64,000 bases of DNA from Streptomyces camponoticapitis (GTDB lineage Bacteria > Actinomycetota > Actinomycetes > Streptomycetales > Streptomycetaceae). Position numbers and translations under genes: made by a program. Positions 1 to 6,822 of the stretch are shown here, piece after piece. Location: positions 1-64,000 of the forward strand of contig NZ_BMMV01000032.1 of NCBI RefSeq assembly GCF_014646115.1. The letters are read 5' to 3'. Below the pieces are notes generated by a model. It had not been told where the DNA came from and made no database searches. It saw only the letters and a program-made list of their open reading frames with translations. How positions within the stretch are numbered: the stretch's first letter is position 1; every line of letters starts with the position of its first letter.

Positions 1-740
1 CTCGGACTACCGCCGGAGAACGTCAGGGTCATCTCCCCGCACGTCGGCGGCGCTTTCGGCTCGAAGACCTTCCCCCAGTTCTATGCCGTCCTGCCCGCGA
101 TGGCCGCGAAGGTCGTCGGCCGCCCGGTCAAGCTCGCGCTCGCCCGTCAGCAGATGTTCTTCATGACCGGATACCGGGCCCCCAGCCGGCACCGCTTGCA
201 ACTGGGCGCCGACCGGGACGGACGGCTCACCGCGATCGCCCACGACTCCGTGCAGCAGACCGCCCGTAGCAAGAAATACGCCGAGCAGATCGCCGTGTGC
301 TCGCGCACGATGTGGGCCGCGCCGCACCGGCGCACCACGCACCGGCTCCTGCCGCTCGACTTCTCCGTGCCGACCATCATGCGAGGCCCCGGCGAGACGC
401 AGGGCATGTTCGCCCTGGAGTCCGCGATGGACGAGATGGCGATCGAACTCATCTCGATGGCCCTGCACGAATCTGGCGTGGTCGACAACCGGATCGGCCA
501 GATCGTCAACCACGACCTGGCCAGCTACCACTTCGCCGCGAACGCCGACATCGGCTCCGTCGAAGCCCACTGGATCGACTCCGTGGACCCTATACCAACC
601 CGCTCGGCACCAAGGGACTCGGAGAGGTCTGCGTCGTCGGCGCGGCCGCCGCCATCGCCAACGCGGTGTACCACGCTACGGGCGTACGGGTCCGAGACCT
701 GCCCATCACCCTGGATAAGCTCCTTCCCCAGGAGCTGTGA
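1..740 (+). pseudogene. xanthine dehydrogenase-type molybdopterin-binding subunit, decayed
   Basis: The reading frame enters from the left edge and matches the molybdopterin-binding large subunit of xanthine dehydrogenase/aldehyde oxidase enzymes: the glycine-rich motif VGGAFGSK lies at about 37-66 and is followed by GRPVKLALAR. After MDEMAIEL (about 445) the protein jumps straight to the far C-terminal part (VVDNRIGQIVNHDLASYH), so roughly 300 or more family residues are missing in frame. Near 587-592 the frame then shifts from frame 1 to frame 3, where the typical ending TNPLGTKGLGE and DLPITLDKLL runs to the stop at 738-740. The internal deletion plus the frameshift makes a functional product very unlikely. 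The 5' part lies outside the window, so partner subunits cannot be judged. Confidence 0.85.
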
Positions 741-898
741 CGCGTCTGGCCCGGCGCAGTGCATTCCAGGTGTATTGCCCTGTGACATTGGGGACACGGC
801 CGGCGTCAGTCTTCAGCCGGGCCGCCTGCGAACTCCCGGTCACAGGGAGCTGTTCATCGCGAGCGGCCACGACCCTACGCACCGCAGGATGCGATCGG

Positions 899-1258
899 TC
901 AGCGGAAGGGCATGGCGGAGACCGTGCCGCCCTGGCGCAGGGCGTGGTTCTCAAGGGTGAGCCGGGGAATGTGCTCCTCGTAGGGGTGGAGAGTGGCGCG
1001 CAGATCGGCGTTCCGCAGGTTGTCCCTGGCTTGTTCGTTCTGGGCCGTCGGAGATGCCTTCGGTGCTGTGGGGAGACAGGGCTGGAAGTAGGTGGTGATC
1101 AGATCTTGGTAGTGGCGGTAGAACGTGGCGTGGGTGACACCGAGGCGGCGTTAGACGGCGCCGATTGTGGCCCGGCGCCCGGAGGCCGCTGCTTCTGTGA
1201 GGACGGCGTCCATCGCGGCACGGACGGTTCCGGCGTCGGGCAAGGGGGCTTCATGCCA
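899..1258 (-). pseudogene. small HTH protein remnant with in-frame stop
   Basis: Read on the minus strand from about 1258, the frame gives AMDAVLTEAAASGRRATIGAV, then a TAA stop at about 1149-1152, then continues in the same frame with RRLGVTHATFYRHYQDLI. The two halves together make a helix-turn-helix segment of the kind seen in small proteins that accompany integrases (DUF6262-like) or in TetR-like proteins. The rest, ending LTLENHALRQG...MPFR at the stop 899-901, looks like a short coiled segment. The interrupting stop marks it as broken. The family assignment is weak; the stop codon itself is read directly. Confidence 0.5.
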
Positions 1259-1321
1259 GCTCCGGGGTGTGGCGTGCGAGGAACTCGGCGGTCTCCTCGG
1301 GCAGGCGGCTACTCGCCGTCG

Positions 1322-1582
1322 GCCAGGGCCTTGTGCGCCCCGCACACACCGTAGGCGTGGGCGTTGGGATCGGTCTGCACCATTTGGCGCGCCTGCGCCG
1401 TGGTGAGGCCGCCCGTCCGGCCCTGGATGGCCCAGCAGCCGAGGAGATGGAAACGCACTCCTCGCACTATTCCGTCCGGGTCGCCCGGGGCTGCCCGGAG
1501 GCGCTCGCCGATCCATCCCTGCGGGCTGTCGGTGGGACCGAGGGACGTGGAGCGGGCGCAGGATCTGTTCCGGGCGAAGCGC
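1322..1582 (-). pseudogene. unrecognised small open frame, possibly DUF6233-like
   Basis: A minus-strand frame beginning at an ATG near 1582 (MRFARNRSCARS) ends with GVCGAHKALADGE at about 1322. It contains an H-x3-C pair followed by an arginine/alanine-rich helix and a late cysteine, the loose pattern of small Streptomyces DUF6233 proteins, but the match is not strong. Immediately downstream another frame reads RLPEETAEFLARHTPELA and stops at an ATGA that abuts the HTH remnant. These two frames may once have been a single gene joined by a frameshift. Everything around it is decayed mobile DNA, so it is listed as a probable relic rather than a working gene. Confidence 0.25.
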
Positions 1583-1658
1583 ATGCCCCTGGAGTACATA
1601 CTCGTAACCACCCCCCCCGAGTCGTCCCGTCGTGTCTGAATGTCAGGCCTTCGTGGAA

Positions 1659-2085
1659 TCATCCGTCCCCGGTATGCGCCGTATCGTCAGCGGCGCCGTC
1701 GAGGTCGACGCGTACGGCCAGTGCGTCCGTGTCCCCGACTGCCGCCGCAGCCATGCATATCCGCCGCGCCCGGCTGCCGAGGCCGATCAGCCTGCGCCGC
1801 TCATGCGGGTCGTCGTCGAGGATGTGCGCCGTCCCGGCCCGCCAGCCGAGGCCGGCGCCGGTGCGGACTTTGACTCGGACCCGCGGCTCCGCCTGGATGT
1901 TCCGGACCCAGTCGGTCTCGTAGCCGCGCTGGGCAACCAGCCAATACCTCGTCGGTTAGCCCGTCGCACACCGGAAGCCTCGTACGCAGCCCGGTCGTCT
2001 CCAGCAGTGCGTCACCCGGCGGCGGGTGATCCAAGTTGTGCGCGAGCATCACCACGGGGTTGACCGCATGAATCTGCAGCAGGTG
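1659..2085 (-). pseudogene. nitroreductase-family deazaflavin (F420)-dependent oxidoreductase, frameshifted
   Basis: On the minus strand one frame reads VNPVVMLAHNLDHP and GDALLETTG...PVCDGLTDEV; the next frame picks up exactly where expected with YWLVAQRGYETDWVRNIQ, then RVRVKVRTGAGLGWRAGTAH and ILDDDPHERRRLIG, and stops at 1659-1661. This order matches the nitroreductase-family deazaflavin-dependent oxidoreductases (Ddn-like split-barrel proteins that use F420). The frame change lies near 1935-1950, and a few residues appear to be missing after ETTG. No intact start codon with a ribosome site is evident. A frame correction of one base would restore a protein of about 140 residues. Confidence 0.75.
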
Positions 2086-2147
2086 AGCAGCAGCGTCACC
2101 AGCGCGACCAGCCGCCGTACGGTGGCGGCTGTGTCCTCGCCGGTCGA

Positions 2148-2500
2148 CGCCGTGCGAACAGGGAGTCGCGCGGGGTACCGGGCACCACCATCTGCCCGAT
2201 ACCGATGACCTGGTTGTTGATGGCGTTCAGCCAGGTGATGCCCTTCTTCTTCGCGAAGTACTTGGGGCTGGGGCGGCGTTGATGGTGCGGACGGGGACGA
2301 CGAAGCGCAGGCCGTCGACGGAGGCGAGCAGGCCCTGGCCCCAGTGCTGGACGATGGGCACCTTCGCCTGGGCCTGAATCAGGGCGGCATTCGCTGCGGC
2401 GATGGTCTCCGCGCACAGGTAGTACTGGTCGACGTGGACGAGCCGGGCCCGGGTGAGCGCCTCGTGGTTCGGGTTGATGACCGGAGTGAATCCCGGACGA
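2148..2500 (-). mobile_element. Tn3-family transposase fragment
   Basis: Minus-strand translation gives INPNHEALTRARLVHVDQYY, then AETIAAANAALIQAQAKVPI and SVDGLRFVVPVRTINAAP. After a one-base deletion near 2268-2272 it continues in another frame as SPKYF, GITWLNAINNQVIGIGQMVV and PGTPRDSL. This is the conserved middle of Tn3-family TnpA (about 120 of nearly 1,000 residues), including the first Asp of the DDE triad in SVDGLRF; the second Asp and the Glu are absent. Both ends stop abruptly: on the left at the F420 oxidoreductase relic and on the right at the integrase region. No 38-bp terminal inverted repeats were found. It is a dead remnant, and shows that a Tn3 element once lay here. Confidence 0.85.
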
Positions 2501-2779
2501 TCAGACCGTCCGAGACCCGGAAGCAACGGCCACCGTGAGCCGTCCTTGTGGTCCACGAAGACAACGACGTTGCACACCGAGCCCAACTCCTCGTCTGCAC
2601 TGGGCAGAAGGAGGCCCCGAAGGCGTCCGTGCGAACCCGGTCCTTCGCCGTCACTAACCTGCATGCGCCCGCGAGCCGGGTTCGCGATGCAGGGACCGAG
2701 GAGTTCACTTCGCGCCGGTAAACCGCGGGTCGCGTCCGCCCACGGCAGAAAAGAAAGAACCCCAAAAGACTGGAATTCT

Positions 2780-3688
2780 CCGGCGGCGGATCTGCGCGCG
2801 TACATAGCCACGTTGGAGTCGACCGTCTCCTCGGTCGACTATCAGCGCGGCATTCTGTCCGAGTTCTCCTCCATTCTGGAGGCGGCTGTCGACGACAAGC
2901 GGCTCGCCAGAAACCCCATGCACGCGAAGTCGGTGCGATGGCCGAAGGCGCCGCAGGAGCGACGCGGCGCCTGGCCGTTGGAGACGGCTCTGAGAGTCCG
3001 CGATGTCATCAGCCATCGAAACCGGATAGCCGTTGTAGTCGGCCGGGGATGCGGGCTCCGTCAGGGCGAGGTGTTCGGGCTGAGCCCCGAGGACATCGAC
3101 TACGCGCGAGGCGTCCTGCATGTCCGCCGCCAAGTCCAAGTGATCGGGGGAAGGTTGTACTTCGCCCTGCCGAAGGGGAAGAAGACCCGTACCGTTGACA
3201 TGCCCTTCTCGGTAGCTGAGGAGCTGAAGCGCCACGTGGAAGCGTTCGCACCGGTGGAGGTGGAGCTTCCGTGGGGGAAGCCGGAGGGCCAGGCCAGGAA
3301 GTTCTCCCTGCTGCTCACTACGCGATTTTCCAACGCTATTGCGGTGAATACTTGGAACACCTACACCTGGAAGCCCGCGCTGGCTGCGGCCGGCATCATC
3401 CCGCCGCGGGCTGATGGGGCGAAACCCTGGCAGTGGGCGGCGGCCCCGCAGGATGGCTTCCACGTGCTCCGGCACACCTATGCTTCGATCATGCTGGAGG
3501 CCGGGGAGTCTGTCGTGACCTTGGCGCGGTGGCTTGGACACTCCTCGCCCGCGATCACCCTCGGTTACTATGCTCACTTCATGCCGGAGGCCGGAAGTAG
3601 GGGGCGGACGGCCATCGAAGGATTGCTTGGGGAGCGGGGAGATCGGCATGTTGATCGAAACTCCCCAAATTCTCCCCAGCCCCGTTGA
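2780..3688 (+). pseudogene. tyrosine-type site-specific integrase, N-terminus lost
   Basis: The C-terminal catalytic domain is complete: Arg in GCGLRQGEVFGL, Lys in GKKTRTVDMP, the HxxR pair in HVLRHTYAS, His in WLGHSSPAIT and the nucleophile Tyr in LGYYAHF. Part of the SAM-like core-binding domain precedes it (about 2780-2990). Upstream of about 2780 the frame stays open back to 2453 but its sequence (proline/arginine-rich) does not resemble an integrase arm-binding domain and overlaps the Tn3 fragment on the other strand. So about 100 N-terminal residues of the usual 380-400 are replaced by unrelated sequence. Excision activity is unlikely. The gene probably marks the end of a lost integrative element; no tRNA gene or duplicated att site was found beside it. 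Confidence 0.75.
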
Positions 3689-3764
3689 CGGGTGATTCCC
3701 GCTGCTACACCCCTCCAAAGAGAGCCATGGATTCCAAGGTTGAAAAGATGGGCGGCCTGGGAAA

Positions 3765-4616
3765 ATGCTGAGCGAAGTCATCGCGACCCGCTACGTCACG
3801 CCCTTGCGTGAAGGCGGCTCGCTTCCCGGGATCGTCGAGGCCGACGATCTGGGGACGTACGTCATGAAGTTCACCGGCGCGGGGCAGGGGCGCAAGACAC
3901 TCGTCGCCGAGGTCATCTGCGGGCAGTTGGGGCGGCGGCTCGGGTTGCGGGTGCCGGAGTTGGTGGCCATGCAGCTCGATCCCGTGATCGGTCTCGGGGA
4001 GCCCGACGAAGAGGTGCAGGCCCTGTTGAAGGCGAGCGGTGGGCTGAACCTCGGGATGGACTTCCTGCCCGGGTCGCTGGGCTTCGATCCGCTCGCGTAC
4101 GAGGTGGGTCCGGCCGAGGCCGGCCGGATCGTCTGGTTCGACGCGCTCATCAACAACGTCGACCGGTCCTGGCGGAACCCCAACACGCTTGTCTGGCACG
4201 GGGATCTGTGGCTCATCGACCATGGCGCCACCATGATCTGGCACCACAACTGGCCCGGTGCGAAGACCTCGGCCGCGAAGCCGTACGACGCGTCCGACCA
4301 TGTCCTCGCCCGGTTCGGCCCCGACATCGCGTCGGCCGCCGCCGAACTCGCGCCGCTGGTCACCGAGGAGCTGCTGACCGAGGTCGCGGCCGACGTGCCG
4401 GACGAATGGCTCGTGGACGAGCCCGGGTTCGACACCACCGACGCGGTACGGCGCGCCTACGTCGAGGCGCTGCTGCCGCGCGCGGCGACCATCCATGAAC
4501 GTCTGACCCTCGGCGCACCCGCGAAGGCGCGCCCGTCGCAGGCCCCCGGCTGGCTGGCCGAACGCCTCACGCCCCGGCCGCATCCCACGAAGAAGAGTGG
4601 AGGAGAGGGCCGATGA
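3765..4616 (+). CDS. HipA-like kinase-fold protein (HipA_2)
   Basis: A protein of 283 residues with the HipA-type kinase fold. Visible motifs are ALINNVDRSWRNPN (catalytic-loop type, about residues 129-142) and LWLIDHGA (the metal-binding DFG-like position, about 149-156). The N-terminal region TYVMKF and AGQGRKTL corresponds to the nucleotide-binding lobe. It lacks the N-terminal HipB-contacting subdomain of classical HipA, and no HipB-like antitoxin gene is adjacent. Its stop overlaps the start of the next gene (ATGA at 4613-4616), a DUF3037 protein; the pairing of these two families is a recurrent one. Substrate unknown. Whether the pair acts as toxin and antitoxin is not shown by the sequence. 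Confidence 0.85.
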   Translation: MLSEVIATRYVTPLREGGSLPGIVEADDLGTYVMKFTGAGQGRKTLVAEVICGQLGRRLGLRVPELVAMQLDPVIGLGEPDEEVQALLKASGGLNLGMDFLPGSLGFDPLAYEVGPAEAGRIVWFDALINNVDRSWRNPNTLVWHGDLWLIDHGATMIWHHNWPGAKTSAAKPYDASDHVLARFGPDIASAAAELAPLVTEELLTEVAADVPDEWLVDEPGFDTTDAVRRAYVEALLPRAATIHERLTLGAPAKARPSQAPGWLAERLTPRPHPTKKSGGEGR

Positions 4617-4996
4617 ACGGACGCGATGTGTTCGAGTACGCGCCGCTGCGCGTCGTACCGAGGGTCGAGCGCGGGGAGTTCATCAACGCGGGCGTGCTCG
4701 TGTACTGCCGTGCCAAGTCGTTCGTGGCCGCCCGCACGCACCTGGACGAGTCGCGGCTCAGGGCGCTGGCGCCGGACGCCGATGTGGCGGGCGTACGGGC
4801 CGCGTTGCGTGCTGTCGAGAACGTCTGCGTGGGCGGGGACCCCGCCGGGCAGGCCGCGCGCGAGGACGCCGGGCGGCGGTTCCGCTGGCTGATCGCGCCC
4901 CGTTCGACGGTCGTCCAGCCCGGTCCCGTACACGCGGGGCTGACGCTCGACCCGGGGGCGGAGGTCGAGCGGCTGCTGGATCTGCTGGTGCGGTAG
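4613..4996 (+). CDS. DUF3037 family protein
   Basis: A protein of 127 residues beginning FEYAPLRVVPRVERGEFINA, the hallmark opening of DUF3037 (a compact alpha/beta domain: Y-x-P-x-R at the start and the RGEFINAGV turn). No signal peptide or membrane segment. The ATG overlaps the stop of the HipA_2 gene by four bases, so the two are translationally coupled and likely act together. The ribosome site GGAGGAG lies in the upstream coding sequence at about 4600-4606. Biochemical function of the family is not established; a modulator or substrate of the HipA-like partner is a reasonable guess. Confidence 0.85.
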   Translation: MNGRDVFEYAPLRVVPRVERGEFINAGVLVYCRAKSFVAARTHLDESRLRALAPDADVAGVRAALRAVENVCVGGDPAGQAAREDAGRRFRWLIAPRSTVVQPGPVHAGLTLDPGAEVERLLDLLVR

Positions 4997-5055
4997 GACC
5001 CGGCGGGCCGGTGGGCTCACGCGGTGTGACATACGTTCACCGCCCCCGTGTGCCG

Positions 5056-5084
5056 TTGACACCGGGTGCCAGGGCTTCTAGCGT
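5056..5084 (+). promoter_or_regulatory. sigma-70 (HrdB-type) promoter for the SDR pair
   Basis: TTGACA at 5056-5061 and TAGCGT at 5079-5084 are separated by exactly 17 bp. This is the best -35/-10 pair seen in the window and points at the dehydrogenase genes starting at 5160. Transcription would begin near 5090, giving a leader of about 70 nt. Confidence 0.65.
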
Positions 5085-5098
5085 CACGGCAGCTGAAT

Positions 5099-5116
5099 AC
5101 TAAGCGGTCGCTCAGT
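5099..5116. promoter_or_regulatory. TetR-type operator candidate
   Basis: ACTAAGCGGTCGCTCAGT is an 18-bp palindrome with one mismatch (ACTAAGCG against CGCTcAGT). It sits just downstream of the predicted transcription start, where a bound repressor would block RNA polymerase. AAGCG/CGCTT palindromes of this kind are typical operators of actinobacterial TetR-family repressors of fatty-acid and short-chain-acyl genes. No TetR gene lies in the neighbourhood, so the regulator would act in trans. Confidence 0.55.
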
Positions 5117-5159
5117 GCACTCGTGCCGACACCGCGATCCAAGGACGAGGAGAAGCAGC

Positions 5160-5921
5160 ATGTCCACCACCGAGCAGCGTGTCGCCGTCGTGACCGGCGC
5201 GGCGCGGGGGATCGGCGCCGCGACCGCGGTGCGTCTCGCGGCCGAGGGCCGGGCCGTCGCCGTACTCGACCTGGACGAGGCGGCCTGCGAGGAGACCGTC
5301 GGCACCATCACCGCCGCGGGCGGCAAGGCCCTCGCCGTCGGCGCTGACGTCTCCGACTCCGCGCAGGTCGAGGCCGCCGTCGCGCGCGTCGCCGCCGAGC
5401 TGGGCGCGCCCACGATCCTCGTCAACAACGCGGGCGTGCTCCGGGACAACCTCCTCTTCAAGATGAGCGAGTCCGACTGGGACACCGTCATGAACGTGCA
5501 CCTCAAGGGCGCCTTCCTGATGGCCCGCGCCTGCCAGCAGCACATGGTGGAGGCCAAGTTCGGCCGTATCGTCAATCTGTCGTCCAGTTCGGCGCTCGGG
5601 AACCGCGGCCAGGCGAACTACTCCGCGGTCAAGGCCGGTCTCCAGGGCTTCACCAAGACCCTGGCCAAGGAGCTCGGCAAGTTCGGCGTCACGGCCAACG
5701 CGGTGGCCCCCGGGTTCATCGTCACCGAGATGACCGCCCAGACCGCCGCCCGTGTCGGCATGGGCTTCGAGGAGTTCCAGGCGGCGGCGGCCACCCAGAT
5801 CCCCGTCCAGCGGGTCGGCGTCCCCGACGACATCGCGAACGCGATCGCCTTCTTCACGGGCGAGAACGCGGGATTCGTCTCGGGCCAGGTGCTGTACGTC
5901 GCCGGCGGACCCCTCAACTGA
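5160..5921 (+). CDS. short-chain dehydrogenase, 3-oxoacyl-ACP reductase (FabG) type
   Basis: A 253-residue NAD(P)-dependent short-chain dehydrogenase. The cofactor motif TGAARGIG lies at about residues 12-19, the structural motif NNAG near 90, the catalytic Ser in NLSSSSALG near 140, and the Tyr/Lys pair in NYSAVKAG near 155-159. The sequence GRIVNLSSSS and the ending GQVLYVAGGP fit the FabG branch that reduces 3-oxoacyl thioesters. ATG at 5160 is chosen because AAGGACGAGGAG precedes it closely and the upstream extension has no family similarity. It is followed after 17 bp by a second dehydrogenase of the same fold, so the two probably form one transcript from the promoter at 5056. Exact substrate is not evident; a role in fatty-acyl or polyhydroxyalkanoate-like metabolism is inference. 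Confidence 0.9.
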   Translation: MSTTEQRVAVVTGAARGIGAATAVRLAAEGRAVAVLDLDEAACEETVGTITAAGGKALAVGADVSDSAQVEAAVARVAAELGAPTILVNNAGVLRDNLLFKMSESDWDTVMNVHLKGAFLMARACQQHMVEAKFGRIVNLSSSSALGNRGQANYSAVKAGLQGFTKTLAKELGKFGVTANAVAPGFIVTEMTAQTAARVGMGFEEFQAAAATQIPVQRVGVPDDIANAIAFFTGENAGFVSGQVLYVAGGPLN

Positions 5922-5938
5922 ACCGGAAGGTGGCGGAC

Positions 5939-6715
5939 ATGACGCAACAGCCGAAGGAAGAGGCACGGCCCGACAGCGGCAAGGTCGCACTGGTCACCGG
6001 CGCCAGTCGCGGTATCGGTTACGGCATCGCCGAGGCGCTCGTCGCCCGCGGTGACCGGGTGTGCATCACCGGACGGAACGAGGAAGCGCTCAAGGAGGCG
6101 GTGGAGCGCCTGGGACCCGACCGGGTCATCGGCTTTCCCGGCAAGGCCCACGACGAGGTCCACCAGGCCGCCGCGGTCGACCGCGTGATGGAGGCGTTCG
6201 GCCGCGTCGACTTCCTGGTGAACAACGCCGGCACGAACCCGGTGTTCGGCCCGATCGCCGATCTCGATCTCAACGTGGCGCGCAAGGTGTTCGAGACCAA
6301 CGTCGTCTCGGCCCTCGGCTTCGCCCAGCTGACCTGGCGCGCCTGGCAGAAGGATCACGGCGGTGCGATCGTGAACATAGCCTCGGTCGCGGGGGTGTCC
6401 GCGTCGCCGTTCATCGGCGCGTACGGGATGAGCAAGGCGGCGATGGTCAATCTGACCCTTCAGCTGGCTCACGAGTTCGCGCCCGGTGTGCGGGTCAACG
6501 CCATCGCGCCGGCCGTGATCAAGACCAGGTTCGCGCAGGCGATCTACGAGGGCCGGGAGGCGGAGGCCGTGGCCGCCTATCCGCTGGGACGCCTCGGTGT
6601 GCCGGAGGACGTCGGCGGCGCCGCGGCGTTCCTCACGTCCGACCAGTCGGACTGGATCACCGGGCAGACCCTGGTCGTCGACGGCGGAATTTTTCTCAAC
6701 GCAAGCGTGCACTGA
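5939..6715 (+). CDS. short-chain dehydrogenase (SDR family)
   Basis: A 258-residue classical SDR: TGASRGIG near residue 19, NNAG near 95, catalytic Tyr/Lys in YGMSKAA near 160 and the C-terminal GQTLVVDGGIFL. ATG at 5939 is preferred over the in-frame GTG at 5930 because GGAAGG lies 8 nt upstream of the ATG. It shares the operon with the preceding FabG-type gene but is clearly a different subfamily (VNIASVAGVSAS, LGRLGVPEDVGGAAAF). The transcript probably ends at the strong hairpin at 6740-6779. Substrate unknown. Confidence 0.88.
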   Translation: MTQQPKEEARPDSGKVALVTGASRGIGYGIAEALVARGDRVCITGRNEEALKEAVERLGPDRVIGFPGKAHDEVHQAAAVDRVMEAFGRVDFLVNNAGTNPVFGPIADLDLNVARKVFETNVVSALGFAQLTWRAWQKDHGGAIVNIASVAGVSASPFIGAYGMSKAAMVNLTLQLAHEFAPGVRVNAIAPAVIKTRFAQAIYEGREAEAVAAYPLGRLGVPEDVGGAAAFLTSDQSDWITGQTLVVDGGIFLNASVH

Positions 6716-6739
6716 CATATTTTGTCATTGAATGCTCCA

Positions 6740-6779
6740 AGTGCCCCATCGGACCTGCATATTGAACCGATGGGGCACT
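6740..6779 (+). terminator. hairpin between SDR pair and lipoprotein gene
   Basis: A perfect 13-bp inverted repeat, AGTGCCCCATCGG (6740-6752) and CCGATGGGGCACT (6767-6779), with a 14-nt loop. It follows the second SDR stop by 24 bp and has no U-tract, as is usual for Streptomyces terminators. It also lies only 43 bp before the next gene start, so a role as an operator or leader hairpin for that gene remains possible. Confidence 0.65.
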
Positions 6780-6822
6780 GCGGTATGGTCGCCCGACTCG
6801 TGGCTGAACAAGGAGCGTGCAC

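Noticed and set aside
2453..2779. Open 5' extension of the integrase frame
   Set aside because: The translation is rich in Arg, Pro and Ser, overlaps the transposase relic on the other strand and has no integrase-like features, so it is not counted as part of the original gene.
3660..3764. Possible tRNA gene or att site downstream of the integrase
   Set aside because: No cloverleaf, T-loop (GGTTCGA) or direct repeat matching another part of the window was found.
5028..5060. GTTCACC near 5028 as a possible PHO box
   Set aside because: Only one unit is present; the following 11 bases do not repeat it. Same objection to GTTCACC at 54432-54438.
5112..5990. Long minus-strand frames opposite the dehydrogenases, and similar ones opposite most genes
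   Set aside because: High-GC shadow frames; none has a domain, ribosome site or independent conservation pattern.
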